64,000 bases of DNA from Rhodococcus sp. SGAir0479. GTDB taxonomy: Bacteria; Actinomycetota; Actinomycetes; Mycobacteriales; Mycobacteriaceae. This document shows positions 27,284 to 37,620 of the stretch, piece after piece. Location of the stretch: positions 1,302,001 to 1,366,000 of the forward strand of contig NZ_CP039432.1 of the NCBI RefSeq assembly GCF_005484805.1, in the 5' to 3' direction. The translations under genes and the position numbers were made by a program. A model generated the notes under the pieces. That model was given only the letters and a program-made list of their open reading frames with translations, did not search any database and was not told the DNA's origin. Numbering within the stretch: position 1 is the first letter of the stretch; every line of letters starts with the position of its first letter.

Positions 27284-28105
27284 ATGGCGAAGATCGAGCA
27301 GATCCTGGAGCTCGAGCGGCTCGAGAAGGACATCTTCCGGGGCATTGCCACCGAGACGATTTTGCCGCGCACGTTCGGCGGGCAGGTCGCCGGTCAGGCG
27401 CTGGTGTCCGCGGTGCGCACGGTCGACGACCATCTCCACGTGCACTCGCTGCACGGCTACTTCCTGCGTCCGGGCAACCCCGTGATGCCGATCGTCTACC
27501 TCGTCGACCGGATCCGGGACGGGCGGTCGTTCACCACCCGCCGAGTGACCGCCGTGCAGGACGGTCAGGCGATCTTCACGATGTCGGCGTCGTTCCACGT
27601 CCTCGACGAAGGCATCGAGCACCAGGACGTGATGCCGTCGGTGCCGGACCCGGACGAACTGCCCGACGCGGCGTCGCTGACGTCGGAGGAGATGTCCTGG
27701 GAGTTCCGCGAGTGGGCCGACTGGGACCTGCGGTTCGTGCCGGCCGACCGGATTCGCCGCAAGCCCGGGGTGCCGGTCCAGCAGCAGGTCTGGTTCCGCT
27801 CGCGCGAAGAACTGCCCGACGATCCGATGTTCCACATCTGCACGCTCGCCTACATGAGCGACATGACGTTGCTGGCGTCGGCCAGCACGATCCATCCCGA
27901 CACCCCCGTCCAGAGCGCGTCGCTGGACCACGCGCTGTGGTTCCTGCGGCCGTTCCGGGCCGACGACTGGCTCCTCTACGACCAGACGTCGCCGTCCGCG
28001 GGTTTCGGCCGTGCCCTCACTCAGGGCCGGATCTTCGACCGCAGCGGCAATCTCGTCGCGGCCGTGGTGCAGGAAGGTCTCACCCGGCTCCTGCGTCGCG
28101 ACTGA
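27284..28105 (+). CDS. tesB: Acyl-CoA thioesterase II
   Basis: This 273-residue double-hotdog thioesterase hydrolyses acyl-CoA to free acid and CoA. Family features are FGGQVAGQALVSA, VHSLHGYFLRPGN, the helix-edge ASLDHALWFLRPFRADDWLLYDQ and GFGRALTQGRIFDRSGNLVAAVVQEGLTR. Active-site Asp/Thr/Gln-type positions are retained (DH in SLDHALWF, Q in VVQEG). It is the counterpart of Rv2605c. It starts with ATG 27284 after a GGAAG site and is cut off from pdxS by a hairpin. Confidence 0.95.
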   Translation: MAKIEQILELERLEKDIFRGIATETILPRTFGGQVAGQALVSAVRTVDDHLHVHSLHGYFLRPGNPVMPIVYLVDRIRDGRSFTTRRVTAVQDGQAIFTMSASFHVLDEGIEHQDVMPSVPDPDELPDAASLTSEEMSWEFREWADWDLRFVPADRIRRKPGVPVQQQVWFRSREELPDDPMFHICTLAYMSDMTLLASASTIHPDTPVQSASLDHALWFLRPFRADDWLLYDQTSPSAGFGRALTQGRIFDRSGNLVAAVVQEGLTRLLRRD

Positions 28106-28285
28106 AAGACCCTGCGGGAAGCGGACTTTCGTTCGCGGATTCCGCCACGGCCGCGTCCGGGGCGCGGTCGGACGTCGGACCCCGGTGCGGCGCCGGAGTT
28201 CGGGGCGGTGCGCAGGCCGGGCTCCGGGGCGCGGCTGATAGCGTTTTCGGGGTCAACAGCGTCGAACAGTGCAGGACTTTCACTC

Positions 28286-28891
28286 GTGGCAAATCAACCG
28301 ACCATCGGCGTGCTCGCGTTGCAGGGCGACGTGCGCGAGCACCTCGCGGCACTCGAATCCTGTGGGGCGCGTGGTATCGGCGTCCGCCGACTCTCGGAAC
28401 TCGAATCCGTGGACGGGCTGATCATCCCGGGCGGTGAGTCGACGACGATGAGCCGGCTCCTCACCGTCTTCGAGTTGCTCGAACCGCTGCGTGCGCGCCT
28501 GAAGGCGGGAATGCCGGCGTTCGGTTCCTGCGCCGGCATGATCCTGCTGGCGAGCGAGATCCTCGACACGCGTCCGGATGCCGAGCACCTCAACGGTCTG
28601 GACATCACGGTGCGGCGCAACGCGTTCGGCCGGCAGGTCGACTCCTTCGAGGCCGACCTCGACTTCGCCGAGATCGCGGGCGATCCGGTGCGGGCCGTGT
28701 TCATTCGGGCGCCGTGGGTCGAACGCGTGGGCGCCGGCGTCGACGTGCTGGCGCGGGTGCCGGAGGGCCCCGCGGCCGACCACATCGTGGCGGTCCGGCA
28801 GGGGAGCGTGCTGGCGACGTCGTTCCATCCGGAGGTCACCGGCGACCGCCGCGTGCACGGACTGTTCGTGGACATGGTGCGGGGGAACTGA
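28286..28891 (+). CDS. pdxT: Pyridoxal 5'-phosphate synthase, glutaminase subunit
   Basis: This 201-residue class I glutaminase passes ammonia to PdxS. Motifs are [19 protein letters not shown], the nucleophile cysteine in [10 protein letters not shown], and the catalytic SFHPE histidine-glutamate near the C-terminus. GTG 28286 follows GCAGGA. About 180 bp separate it from tesB, so it may have its own promoter. A perfect hairpin overlaps its stop. Confidence 0.96.
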   Translation: MANQPTIGVLALQGDVREHLAALESCGARGIGVRRLSELESVDGLIIPGGESTTMSRLLTVFELLEPLRARLKAGMPAFGSCAGMILLASEILDTRPDAEHLNGLDITVRRNAFGRQVDSFEADLDFAEIAGDPVRAVFIRAPWVERVGAGVDVLARVPEGPAADHIVAVRQGSVLATSFHPEVTGDRRVHGLFVDMVRGN

Positions 28892-28901
28892 CCCCCGCAC
28901 C
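28876..28901 (+). terminator. Terminator hairpin overlapping the pdxT stop
   Basis: GGTGCGGGGG (28876-28885) pairs with CCCCCGCACC (28892-28901); the pdxT stop codon lies in the loop. It sits between two convergent genes and may serve both. Confidence 0.65.
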
Positions 28902-28915
28902 ACGTCACTGCGCGA

Positions 28916-29896
28916 TCACCACGCGTTGAGGGTGTCCAGAATCTGCGCGCGGGACTTCCACAGCTCCTCGGACCAGTAGGCCCACGAGTGGGTCCCGGTG
29001 GTCGTGAAATCGAACGTCGCCGGGATCCCGAGGGAGTTCAACCGGAGCTGGAACGCTCGGCTGTTGGCCAGCGCCAGTGCCTCGAGTCCCATCGCGTTGG
29101 AGGTGTTGAACGAGCCGACGGAGCCGACCGGGCGGTCGAACTCGCCGATCAGGCCGTTGCCGGACGAGATGTAGAGCGACAGTCCGCGCAGCTGCGGAGC
29201 GAACACGAACGGGTCGTTGCGCAGCCATGCCGGGCTCCACGGCGGACCCCACATCGAGTCGACGTTGAAGCCGCCCGCGTCGAGCATCGCGAGACGGATG
29301 CCCTCCCGCATGCCCGGCGCCGAGATGTTCAGGTACCCGGAGAACGAGCCCGCGTGCTTGAACTGGTCGCGGTGGTACGCGGCCAGCGTCAGCGCGGCCG
29401 ACCCACCCATCGACAGTCCCGTGACGGCGTTGTTGCTCCGGGAGACGCCACGGGTCTCGAGGTAGGCGGGCAGATCCTGGGTCAGGAAGGTCTCCCACTT
29501 GTACGTGACCTTCTGCCCGTTGAAGTTGCTCGGTGCGTACCAGTCCGAGTAGAAACTGGACTCACCGCCGACCGGCATCACGAGCGTGATGTTGTCGTTC
29601 CGGAACTGCTCCCGCGCATTCGTCTCGAACGACCACGCGTTGCGGTCGTTGCGGGCACGTAGGCCGTCGAGCAGGTACAGCGCGGCGTTACCACCGCGTG
29701 CCGCCCACTGGATCTGGACCTTGATCGGCCCCATCGCGGAGTTGACGAAGACTTCCTCGTAACCGCCCCGGGGGGCCGCATTCGCGGTCGACGTCGTGGT
29801 GACCGCCGCCAACGCGGGGAGCATGAGGACCGCTGCCGCCATCCCGATCAATCGCTTCTTCAGTCGGCCGGCCGCAGCCGGTCTGTGAATGCGCAT
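28916..29896 (-). CDS. Secreted mycolyltransferase, antigen 85 family
   Basis: This 326-residue exported esterase of the Ag85/Cmt family transfers mycolic acid from trehalose monomycolate to arabinogalactan or to another monomycolate. It has a signal peptide ([20 protein letters not shown], Ala-rich cleavage near residues 38-41). The nucleophile is Ser162 in [13 protein letters not shown], and the catalytic His lies in [20 protein letters not shown] and [10 protein letters not shown] are family signatures. It proves a mycolate-bearing cell wall. It lies between pdxT and yebC, where M. tuberculosis has no such gene. ATG 29896 follows a GGGGGAAAGG stretch. Confidence 0.93.
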   Translation of the reverse strand: MRIHRPAAAGRLKKRLIGMAAAVLMLPALAAVTTTSTANAAPRGGYEEVFVNSAMGPIKVQIQWAARGGNAALYLLDGLRARNDRNAWSFETNAREQFRNDNITLVMPVGGESSFYSDWYAPSNFNGQKVTYKWETFLTQDLPAYLETRGVSRSNNAVTGLSMGGSAALTLAAYHRDQFKHAGSFSGYLNISAPGMREGIRLAMLDAGGFNVDSMWGPPWSPAWLRNDPFVFAPQLRGLSLYISSGNGLIGEFDRPVGSVGSFNTSNAMGLEALALANSRAFQLRLNSLGIPATFDFTTTGTHSWAYWSEELWKSRAQILDTLNAW

Positions 29897-30192
29897 TTCG
29901 TTCGCCTTTCCCCCAACGATGTCGGCATCTTCAGTCGTCCGCGCCCCCGCGCGTGAGACGCCGTTCGTCGTTCTCGATGTCACATCATGGATGTCTTTGG
30001 AAGGGTCCATTGCCGGGGACCGACTGTCCTCGGAACATTGTCAACATCTACCGGATCGTGACCTTACCGGGAGGCGGTGTATCCGGCTCGGCTCCATGTG
30101 CAGGTAGCATCGAACCTCCGACAAGTGTGCAGTCGATTGCCGTGGGATATGTCGTATCCGCCGCGGCATGCTGCAGGAAGGGGCTCCCACGA

Positions 30193-30945
30193 ATGAGCGG
30201 CCACTCCAAATGGGCCACCACCAAGCACAAGAAGGCCGTGATCGACGCCAAGCGCGGCAAGATGTTCGCGAAGCTGATCAAGAACATCGAGGTGGCAGCT
30301 CGTACGGGTGGCGGCGATCCGTCGGGTAACCCCACCCTCTTCGATGCGATCCAGAAGGCCAAGAAGAGCTCGGTCCCCAACGACAACATCGAGCGGGCAC
30401 GCAAGCGTGGTGGCGGCGAGGAAGCCGGCGGCGCGGACTGGCAGACCATCATGTACGAGGGCTACGGTCCCAACGGTGTCGCGGTGCTGATCGAGTGCCT
30501 CACCGACAACCGCAACCGGGCGGCCGGCGAGGTGCGCACCGCGATGACCCGTAACGGCGGCAACATGGCCGACCCGGGCTCGGTGTCCTACCTCTTCACC
30601 CGCAAGGGCGTCGTCGTGCTCGAGAAGAACGGCCGCACCGAGGACGATCTGCTGGAGATCGTGCTCGAGGCCGGCGCCGAGGAGATCAACGACCTCGGCG
30701 ACACCTTCGAAATCGTCTGCGAGGCCGGTGACCTCATCCCGGTCCGCACCGCGCTGGTCGACGCCGGCGTGGAGTACGAGTCGGCCGACCCGGACTTCCG
30801 CGCCTCGGTCGAGGTTCCAGTGGACGCCGAGGGCGCGCGCAAGGTCTTCAAGTTGGTCGACGCCCTCGAGGACTCGGACGACGTGCAGAACGTCTACACC
30901 AACGTCGACGTCTCGGACGAGGTGCTCGCCGAGCTGGACGCGTAA
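30193..30945 (+). CDS. yebC: YebC/PmpR (TACO1-like) regulatory protein
   Basis: This 250-residue protein opens with the family hallmark [20 protein letters not shown] and contains [21 protein letters not shown] and [11 protein letters not shown]. YebC proteins have been described both as DNA-binding regulators, often next to ruvC, and as translation factors that relieve ribosome stalling at proline stretches. ATG 30193 is set by the conserved N-terminus. In related genomes yebC is close to ruvCAB; here a kstD gene lies between. Confidence 0.95.
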   Translation: MSGHSKWATTKHKKAVIDAKRGKMFAKLIKNIEVAARTGGGDPSGNPTLFDAIQKAKKSSVPNDNIERARKRGGGEEAGGADWQTIMYEGYGPNGVAVLIECLTDNRNRAAGEVRTAMTRNGGNMADPGSVSYLFTRKGVVVLEKNGRTEDDLLEIVLEAGAEEINDLGDTFEIVCEAGDLIPVRTALVDAGVEYESADPDFRASVEVPVDAEGARKVFKLVDALEDSDDVQNVYTNVDVSDEVLAELDA

Positions 30946-30960
30946 CCGAACGCGGGCGAC

Positions 30961-31014
30961 GAACTCCCGCCCCGGATCCCGGCCGTCGGCCGGTCGTATC
31001 CGGGGCGGGAGTTC
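30961..31014 (+). terminator. Strong terminator hairpin after yebC
   Basis: GAACTCCCGCCCCGGAT (30961-30977) pairs perfectly over 17 bp with its complement at 30998-31014, and a small GGCC-type hairpin sits in the loop. It isolates yebC from kstD. Confidence 0.8.
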
Positions 31015-31153
31015 CGCTTTCCGGCCACCGCCGCGCCGGATCGGCATGCGTGCGCGGAATCACATCCGGTCCCGCCTCGCGGGAACTTCGGTGGCCGACG
31101 CGCCGCCCCGGCTCTAGCGTTCAGGCACTATTCCGATGAACAGGAGAGTGCCC

Positions 31154-32854
31154 GTGAGCAACACCCGAGCCTTGGCCCCGACCCCCGCACGTGACATCAC
31201 CGTCGACCTCCTCGTCGTCGGCGCCGGGACGGGCTTGGCCGCCGCCCTGGCCGCCGACGAGTTGGGGCTGTCGACGCTGGTGGTCGAGAAGACGCAGTAC
31301 GTCGGCGGGTCGACCGCACGCTCCGGCGGGGCGTTCTGGATTCCGGCCAATCCGGTGCTGCAGGAATCCGGGGCCGCGGACACGCTCGAGCGCGCCCGGA
31401 CCTACGTCAGCTCTGTGGTCGACGGCTCCGCACCCGCCGAACGTGGTTCCGCGTTCCTCGACCACGGCGCCGCCACCGTCGAGATGCTGCGCCGAACCAC
31501 GCCGATGCGGTTCTTCTGGGCCGAGGAGTACTCCGACTACCATCCCGAGCTGCCCGGCGGCTCGGCGCGCGGCCGGACCTGTGAGTGCCTTCCCTTCGAC
31601 GCCTCGGTGCTCGGCGCCGAGCGGCCCCGCCTGCGCCCCGGCGTGATGGAGGCACCGGTCCCGATGCCGACGACGGGCGCGGACTACAAGTGGATGAACC
31701 TCGTCGCGCGGGTGCCCGCCAAGGGCGTGCCGCGCATCCTCAAGCGAGTGGCCCAGGGCATCGGCGGGCTCGCGCTCAAGCGCGAATACATGGCCGGTGG
31801 ACAGGCTCTCGCCGCCGGGCTCTTCGCCGGTGTGCTCGACGCCAAGATTCCGGTGTGGACCGAGACGTCGCTCGTCGAACTGGTCACCGACGGTGACGCC
31901 GTCACGGGCGCGGTCGTCGTCCAGAACGGCCGCGAGGTCACCGTCACCGCGCGGCGGGGCGTCGTGCTCGCCGCCGGCGGCTTCGACCACGACATGGACA
32001 TGCGCCACAAGTTCCAGTCGGAGAACCTGGCCGAGCACGAGAGCTTCGGAGCCGAGGGCAACACGGGCGACGGCATCCGGATCGCGCAGCAGGTGGGCGC
32101 GGACATCGACCTCATGGACCAGGCCTGGTGGTTCCCGGCCGTCGCCGGACTGCCCGGTCGCGACCCCCTCGTGATGCTGGCCGAGCGGTCACTGCCCGGG
32201 TCGTTCATCGTCGACCACACCGGTCGACGCTTCGTCAACGAGTCCACCGACTACATGTCGTTCGGGCAGCGGATCCTCGAACGCGAGCGGGCCGGTGACC
32301 CGGTCGAGTCCATGTGGATCGTCTTCGATCAGGCGTACCGCAACAGCTACATCTTCGCGGCGGGCTTGTTCCCCCGCCAGCCGCTGCCGCAGTCGTGGTA
32401 CGACGCCGGGATCGCGCACCAGTCGTCCGATCCCGTCGCGCTCGCTCGCTCGGCCGGTCTGCCCGAGGACGCGTTCGCGGAGACGTTCCGCCGGTTCAAC
32501 GAGACCGCTGCGGCCGGCGTCGACTCCGAGTTCGGGCGCGGCGCCAGTGCCTACGACCGTTACTACGGTGATCCGACCATCACGCCCAACCCCAATCTGC
32601 GGCCGTTGGCGAAGGGCCCGTTCTACGCGGTGAAGATGACACTCAGCGATCTCGGCACGTGCGGTGGTGTCCGGGCGGACGACCGGGCGCGGGTGCTCCG
32701 CGAGGACGGAAGCACCGTCACCGGCCTGTACGCGATCGGCAACACCGCCGCCAACGCCTTCGGTAACACCTACCCGGGCGCCGGCGCGACGATCGGTCAG
32801 GGCCTCGTGTACGGGTACATCGCGGCACACGACGCCGCCGAGCGCACCGTCTGA
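31154..32854 (+). CDS. kstD: 3-oxosteroid 1-dehydrogenase (KstD-type flavoprotein)
   Basis: This 566-residue FAD-dependent dehydrogenase introduces the 1,2 double bond in 3-ketosteroids during sterol ring degradation. An N-terminal FAD fold [19 protein letters not shown] is followed by [10 protein letters not shown]. The C-terminal signature [16 protein letters not shown] and [19 protein letters not shown] with [12 protein letters not shown] is typical of KstD and its close relatives. GTG 31154 is preferred because AGGAG lies 7 bp before it; an ATG at 31136 is in frame. It stands alone, away from any other steroid gene in this window. A relative acting on another 3-keto steroid or a delta-4 (5-alpha) variant cannot be excluded. 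Confidence 0.85.
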   Translation: MSNTRALAPTPARDITVDLLVVGAGTGLAAALAADELGLSTLVVEKTQYVGGSTARSGGAFWIPANPVLQESGAADTLERARTYVSSVVDGSAPAERGSAFLDHGAATVEMLRRTTPMRFFWAEEYSDYHPELPGGSARGRTCECLPFDASVLGAERPRLRPGVMEAPVPMPTTGADYKWMNLVARVPAKGVPRILKRVAQGIGGLALKREYMAGGQALAAGLFAGVLDAKIPVWTETSLVELVTDGDAVTGAVVVQNGREVTVTARRGVVLAAGGFDHDMDMRHKFQSENLAEHESFGAEGNTGDGIRIAQQVGADIDLMDQAWWFPAVAGLPGRDPLVMLAERSLPGSFIVDHTGRRFVNESTDYMSFGQRILERERAGDPVESMWIVFDQAYRNSYIFAAGLFPRQPLPQSWYDAGIAHQSSDPVALARSAGLPEDAFAETFRRFNETAAAGVDSEFGRGASAYDRYYGDPTITPNPNLRPLAKGPFYAVKMTLSDLGTCGGVRADDRARVLREDGSTVTGLYAIGNTAANAFGNTYPGAGATIGQGLVYGYIAAHDAAERTV

Positions 32855-32910
32855 CACCCCGGCCACGCGCCTCGCGCGTGTTGGTGCGCCCACCCGCGCC
32901 CACCTCCCGC

Positions 32911-32931
32911 TATGCTCGAACAGCTGTTCGG
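32911..32931 (+). promoter_or_regulatory. Probable LexA (SOS) box and -10 element of ruvCAB
   Basis: TCGAAC-AGCT-GTTCGG at 32916-32931 matches the mycobacterial SOS box TCGAAC(N4)GTTCGA with one difference in the last base. It directly abuts TATGCT (32911-32916), a good -10 hexamer, and ends 23 bp before the ruvC GTG. LexA bound there would block transcription start. ruvC is a known DNA-damage-inducible gene type. Confidence 0.8.
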
Positions 32932-32954
32932 AAAGTGTTGCGAGAGGTGGGCGC

Positions 32955-33554
32955 GTGCGTGTTCTGGGTGTCGACCCCGGCCTGACGCGATGCGGATTCG
33001 GCGTGGTCGACGCCGGGCGCGGGCGTGAGGTGAAGCCGGTGGCGGTCGATGTCGTGCGGACCCCGCCGGACATGGAACTGGCCTCCCGGCTGCTGCGGAT
33101 CTCGGAGGCCGCCGATGACTGGCTCGACCGCCACCGGCCGACCGTGGTCGCGGTCGAGCGGGTGTTCTCGCAACACAACGTGCGGACCGCGATGGGCACC
33201 GCGCAGGCGGGTGGCGTCGTCGCGCTCGCCGCGGCCCGGCGCGGAATTCCTGTGTGCTTCCACACCCCCAGCCAGGTCAAGGCCGCCGTGACCGGCAGCG
33301 GCACCGCCGACAAGAAGCAGGTCACCGCGATGGTGACCCGAATCCTCGGGCTCGACACGGCCCCGAAACCGGCCGATGCGGCGGACGCGCTCGCGCTGGC
33401 CATCTGCCATTGTTGGCGCGCGCCGATGCTCGACCGGATGGCCGCCGCCGAGGCGGCCGCGGTCGAGCAGAAGCGACGGTACGAGTTGCGGCTGAAGGAA
33501 AGCGCGGCGGCGCGGCGCAACGGCACGCCGGCCGGGAAGGCAGGGACACGGTGA
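32955..33554 (+). CDS. ruvC: Holliday junction resolvase RuvC
   Basis: This 199-residue endonuclease cuts Holliday junctions. It has the acidic catalytic residues in [14 protein letters not shown] (Asp7), [12 protein letters not shown] (Glu) and [15 protein letters not shown] (Asp pair). The C-terminal tail is longer and basic, as in other actinobacteria. GTG 32955 is fixed by the conserved start. Its stop overlaps ruvA (GTGA). A LexA-type box lies just upstream. Confidence 0.96.
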   Translation: MRVLGVDPGLTRCGFGVVDAGRGREVKPVAVDVVRTPPDMELASRLLRISEAADDWLDRHRPTVVAVERVFSQHNVRTAMGTAQAGGVVALAAARRGIPVCFHTPSQVKAAVTGSGTADKKQVTAMVTRILGLDTAPKPADAADALALAICHCWRAPMLDRMAAAEAAAVEQKRRYELRLKESAAARRNGTPAGKAGTR

Positions 33555-34153
33555 TCGCTTCGGTGCGAGGTGAGGTGCTCGAGATCGGGCTGGACCACGC
33601 GGTGATCGAGGCCACGGGTGTGGGCTACCGCCTCAACACCACGCCGGCAACACTCGCGACGCTCCGCCGGGGCGAGGAGTCACGGCTGCTCACCGCGATG
33701 ATCGTCCGCGAGGACTCCATGACGCTGTACGGGTTCGCCGACACCGAGTCGCGGGACCTGTTCGGGCTGCTGCAGACCGTGTCCGGGGTCGGTCCCCGGC
33801 TGGCGATGGCGATCCTGGCGGTGCTCGAACCGGAAGCGCTGCGCAAGGCGCTCGCGGAGGGCAACGTCACCGCACTGACCCGGGTGCCGGGCATCGGCAA
33901 ACGCGGCGCCGAACGCATGGTCGTCGAGCTGCGTGACAAGGTCGAAGCGGTCGCGACCAGCGGCGACGTCCCGGGTGTCGTGCCGGGCGCCGCGGGCGCG
34001 GTCCGCGAGCAGGTGGTCGAGGCGCTGACCGGTCTCGGGTTCCGGCTCGACCAGGCCGAGAAGGCCACCGACTCGGTCCTCGCGAAGGACCCCGATGCCG
34101 TGACGTCGACGGTCCTCCGATCGGCGCTGGCGACACTCGGTAAGACGCGATGA
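33551..34153 (+). CDS. ruvA: Holliday junction DNA helicase subunit RuvA
   Basis: This 200-residue tetramer subunit binds the four-way junction and loads RuvB. It has an OB-fold N-terminal domain (residues 1-62), tandem helix-hairpin-helix motifs ([17 protein letters not shown] and [19 protein letters not shown]) and a C-terminal RuvB-contacting domain (~150-200). It overlaps ruvC and ruvB by 4 bp each. Confidence 0.97.
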   Translation: MIASVRGEVLEIGLDHAVIEATGVGYRLNTTPATLATLRRGEESRLLTAMIVREDSMTLYGFADTESRDLFGLLQTVSGVGPRLAMAILAVLEPEALRKALAEGNVTALTRVPGIGKRGAERMVVELRDKVEAVATSGDVPGVVPGAAGAVREQVVEALTGLGFRLDQAEKATDSVLAKDPDAVTSTVLRSALATLGKTR

Positions 34154-35280
34154 ACGACACGGATCCCACCGACGAGGGCGCGTACGACGAGTCGGCGGTG
34201 ACGGCCGAGTACGTGCCGTCCGACGGCGAGATCGAGGCGAGCCTGCGGCCGAAGAGCCTCGACGACTTCATCGGGCAGCCGCGCGTGCTCGAGCAACTCC
34301 AACTGGTGCTCGCCGGCGCGAAGCAGCGCGGCGGCACGCCCGACCACATCCTGCTGTCGGGTCCGCCCGGACTCGGCAAGACCAGCATGGCGATGATCGT
34401 CGCGACCGAACTGGGAACGTCACTGCGGCTCACCTCCGGGCCGGCGCTCGAACGCGCCGGGGACCTGGCGGCGATGCTGAGCAACCTGGTCGAGGGCGAC
34501 GTGCTGTTCATCGACGAGATCCACCGCATGGCGCGTCCCGCCGAGGAGATGCTGTACCTGGCCATGGAGGACTTCCGGGTGGACGTCGTCGTCGGCAAGG
34601 GGCCGGGTGCGACGTCGATCCCGCTCGACATCGCGCCGTTCACCCTCGTCGGCGCGACCACCCGTTCCGGCGCGCTCACCGGGCCCCTGCGGGACCGGTT
34701 CGGGTTCACGGCGCACATGGACTTCTACGAGCCGGCCGAGTTGCAGCGGATCCTGCTGCGCTCCGCGGGAATCCTCGGGGTCGAGCTCGGGGAGGAGGCG
34801 AGTGCGGAGATCGCCGGCCGCTCCCGCGGCACCCCGCGTATCGCGAACCGGTTGCTGCGCCGTGTGCGCGACTACGCGGAGGTCCGGGCCGACGGTGTGG
34901 TGACCCGCGACATCGCGCGGGCCGCGCTGGCGGTCTACGACGTGGATCCGCTGGGCCTCGACCGCCTCGACCGCGCGGTCCTGGGCGCGCTGGTGCGCAG
35001 CTTCGGCGGCGGCCCGGTGGGGGTCTCGACGCTCGCCGTCGCGGTGGGGGAGGAACCGAACACCGTCGAGGAGGTCTGCGAGCCCTTCCTGGTCCGTGCC
35101 GGGATGATCGCGCGCACCCCGCGCGGCCGGGTGGCGACCGCCGCCGCGTGGGCACAGCTCGGACTCACCCCGCCGCCGGACGCCGCGATCGGCGGCATCG
35201 ATGTGCGGGCCCGCGAACCACAACTCGACCTGTTCGACGCGGCCGACGGCGTGCCGGACGGCCCCGACCCGGAGCGGTGA
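34150..35280 (+). CDS. ruvB: Holliday junction branch-migration ATPase RuvB
   Basis: This 376-residue AAA+ motor drives branch migration. It has [16 protein letters not shown] at the start, Walker [10 protein letters not shown] (~71-79), Walker [10 protein letters not shown] (~118-126), the sensor region [19 protein letters not shown] and a C-terminal winged-helix domain with the TPRGRVAT motif. ATG 34150 overlaps the ruvA stop. The length is slightly above the usual ~340 because of acidic tails at both ends. Confidence 0.97.
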   Translation: MNDTDPTDEGAYDESAVTAEYVPSDGEIEASLRPKSLDDFIGQPRVLEQLQLVLAGAKQRGGTPDHILLSGPPGLGKTSMAMIVATELGTSLRLTSGPALERAGDLAAMLSNLVEGDVLFIDEIHRMARPAEEMLYLAMEDFRVDVVVGKGPGATSIPLDIAPFTLVGATTRSGALTGPLRDRFGFTAHMDFYEPAELQRILLRSAGILGVELGEEASAEIAGRSRGTPRIANRLLRRVRDYAEVRADGVVTRDIARAALAVYDVDPLGLDRLDRAVLGALVRSFGGGPVGVSTLAVAVGEEPNTVEEVCEPFLVRAGMIARTPRGRVATAAAWAQLGLTPPPDAAIGGIDVRAREPQLDLFDAADGVPDGPDPER

Positions 35281-35450
35281 TCGACCGCTTCCGGCGCGGC
35301 GCGTGTTCGATATGAGCGGAACGGGATCGGCGAGGATATACCGATCTGCCGACCTGCAAGTGGCACACTGGGAGGCGCGCGGCACCCTTCGGTGCCGTGC
35401 AGAGCCGTGTGTAACGCCCAGCGTGACGAAACCCGAGGACTGACTCCCAG

Positions 35451-35777
35451 ATGGATTTGCTCTTTCCGCTTCTCATCCTTGCTCTGCTCGTGCCGATGTT
35501 CCTCGGCATCCGCCGTCAGAAGAAAGAGATGCAGAAGACGACCGCCCTCCAGGATTCCCTGCAGGTCGGTGACCGTGTGATGACGACGGCCGGGCTGCAC
35601 GCCACCGTCGCGCAGATCGGAGACGACACCGTCGACCTCGAGATCGCGCCCGGCGTGATCACCACGTGGTCGCGGATGGTCGTCCGTGAAGTGCTGACCG
35701 ACCACTCGGACGAGGATTCGCTCGACTCCCTCGACGAGACCCCGGACGAGACCCAGCGTCGTCTCGACGGCGAGTAG
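35451..35777 (+). CDS. yajC: Sec translocon accessory subunit YajC
   Basis: This 108-residue protein has one N-terminal membrane helix (LLFPLLILALLVPMFLGI) and a cytoplasmic domain with GDRVMTTAGLHATVAQIGDDTV and an acidic tail. YajC associates with SecDF. The order yajC-secD-secF is the classical one. The leader of about 170 bp after ruvB carries a small hairpin (35380-35397). Confidence 0.93.
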   Translation: MDLLFPLLILALLVPMFLGIRRQKKEMQKTTALQDSLQVGDRVMTTAGLHATVAQIGDDTVDLEIAPGVITTWSRMVVREVLTDHSDEDSLDSLDETPDETQRRLDGE

Positions 35778-35897
35778 TGCGGTAGCCGCCCTCGTCGACA
35801 GGCTCCCCGGACCTGCCGACGGGGGCGCGTTCGCGCTCGATCCGGGCGTCATCGCGCCCAATACCCGAACCGCACGTATCGAGGAGACAGACAGACC

Positions 35898-37616
35898 GTG
35901 GCACCTTCGACAGGATCGGTGCACCCAGTGCGCGCGCTCACCGTTTTCGCGGTGATCGTCGCGGCGCTGTATGCGCTGGTCTTCTTCACCGGAGACAAGT
36001 CCCCGACCCCGGAGTTGGGGATCGACCTGCAAGGTGGGACACGCGTCACCCTCACCGCCCGGACTCCGGACGGCAGCACCCCCAGCCAGGACAGCCTCCG
36101 CCAGGCCCAACAGATCATCGAGACCCGCGTCAACGGGCTCGGCGTCTCGGGGTCGGAGGTCGTGATCGACGGCGACAACCTCGTGATCACGGTTCCCGGT
36201 GACGACAGCTCGCAGGCGCGGTCGCTCGGACAGACCGCGCGGCTGTACATCCGTCCGGTCCTCGGTTCGCAGGCCGCGTCGGCCCCCGGCGCGCAGCCGG
36301 CCCCTACCCAGGCGCCCACGGCATCGACCCCGCCGCCTGCCGCCCCCGAGGTGGCCCCGACCCCGCAGGAACGCCCCTTCCCGGCGCAGAATCCCACCGA
36401 GCCCGCGCAGCCCACCGACACGCCGGCACCGACCACGGAGGCGCCCGCGCCGGCGACCGAAGCGCCCGCAGCCGGTTCGCCCGAGGCCGCCGCGGCGGAG
36501 ATCCAGAAGGCCAAGGAGACCCGGCAGAGCTCGGACCCGGCGGTCCAGCAGCAGGCCATGGCCGCGCTCGACTGCTCGGCGCCGGACCCGCTGCAGGGCA
36601 ACGACGACCCGGCGCTGCCGCTGGTCGCGTGCTCGAGCGACGGCACGACCGTCTATGTGCTCGCGCCGAGCATCATCGACGGCCAGGAGATCTCCGACGC
36701 ATCGTCGGGGTTCAACAGCCAGCAGTCGCGGTACGAGGTGAGCCTGAGCTTCAAGTCGGGCGGCAGCTCGACGTGGGCGCAGTTCACGTCGTCGAACATC
36801 GGCAAGCAGGCCGCGTTCACGCTCGACTCGCAGGTGGTCAGCGCCCCCGTCGTGCAGGGCGCCACCCCGGTCGGTAGCTCGACCTCGATCTCCGGCCAGT
36901 TCACCCAGACCCAGGCCCGCGAGCTCGCGAACACCCTGAAGTACGGTTCGCTGCCGCTGTCGTTCCAGGCGTCCGAGGCCGAGACGGTCTCCGCCACGCT
37001 GGGCCTGGCCTCCCTGCAGGCCGGCCTCATCGCCGGTGCGGTCGGTCTCGTGCTGGTGCTGCTCTACTGCCTCGTCTACTACCGCATGCTGGGCCTGCTC
37101 ACCGCGCTGTCGCTGCTGCTCTCGGGCGTGATGGTGTACGCGGTGCTGGTGCTGCTGGGCCGCTACATCGGCTTCACCCTCGACCTCGCAGGCATCGCCG
37201 GCCTCATCATCGGTATCGGCATGACGGCGGACTCGTTCGTGGTGTTCTTCGAGCGCATCAAGGACGAGATGCGCGAGGGCCGCAGTTTCCGGTCCGCGGT
37301 GCCCCGCGGTTGGACCCGTGCCCGTCGCACGATCCTGTCCGGCAACGCGGTGAGCTTCATCGCCGCCGCCGTGCTGTACGTTCTCGCGGTCGGCCAGGTC
37401 CGCGGTTTCGCATTCACCCTGGGCCTGACGACCATCCTCGACGTGGTCGTGGTGTTCCTGGTGACCTGGCCGCTGGTGTACATGGCGTCGAAGTCGCGTT
37501 TCTGGTCCAAGCCGAGCATCAACGGCCTCGGCGCCGTCCAGCAGGTCGCCCGCGAACGCAAGATGGTCGCGGCGTCGGCTCCCGGCCCGCAGGCGTCCTC
37601 GGACAAGGAGGCATGA
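35898..37616 (+). CDS. secD: Protein translocase subunit SecD
   Basis: This 572-residue RND-type subunit uses the proton gradient to pull exported proteins out of SecYEG. It has an N-terminal helix (residues ~12-32), the conserved [12 protein letters not shown] strand, the large periplasmic-type P1 domain, and five membrane helices at the C-terminus with [27 protein letters not shown]. Residues ~130-200 are a Pro/Ala/Thr-rich low-complexity insertion, also known from mycobacterial SecD. The start is GTG 35898 after GAGGAGACAG. It ends 4 bp before secF. Confidence 0.95.
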   Translation: MAPSTGSVHPVRALTVFAVIVAALYALVFFTGDKSPTPELGIDLQGGTRVTLTARTPDGSTPSQDSLRQAQQIIETRVNGLGVSGSEVVIDGDNLVITVPGDDSSQARSLGQTARLYIRPVLGSQAASAPGAQPAPTQAPTASTPPPAAPEVAPTPQERPFPAQNPTEPAQPTDTPAPTTEAPAPATEAPAAGSPEAAAAEIQKAKETRQSSDPAVQQQAMAALDCSAPDPLQGNDDPALPLVACSSDGTTVYVLAPSIIDGQEISDASSGFNSQQSRYEVSLSFKSGGSSTWAQFTSSNIGKQAAFTLDSQVVSAPVVQGATPVGSSTSISGQFTQTQARELANTLKYGSLPLSFQASEAETVSATLGLASLQAGLIAGAVGLVLVLLYCLVYYRMLGLLTALSLLLSGVMVYAVLVLLGRYIGFTLDLAGIAGLIIGIGMTADSFVVFFERIKDEMREGRSFRSAVPRGWTRARRTILSGNAVSFIAAAVLYVLAVGQVRGFAFTLGLTTILDVVVVFLVTWPLVYMASKSRFWSKPSINGLGAVQQVARERKMVAASAPGPQASSDKEA

Positions 37617-37620
37617 GCCA

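Noticed and set aside
35312-35443. Small open frame before yajC as a SecDF-controlling arrest peptide
   Set aside because: It has no export signal and no RAPP/RAPG-type arrest motif at its end, and it lacks a clear ribosome-binding site.
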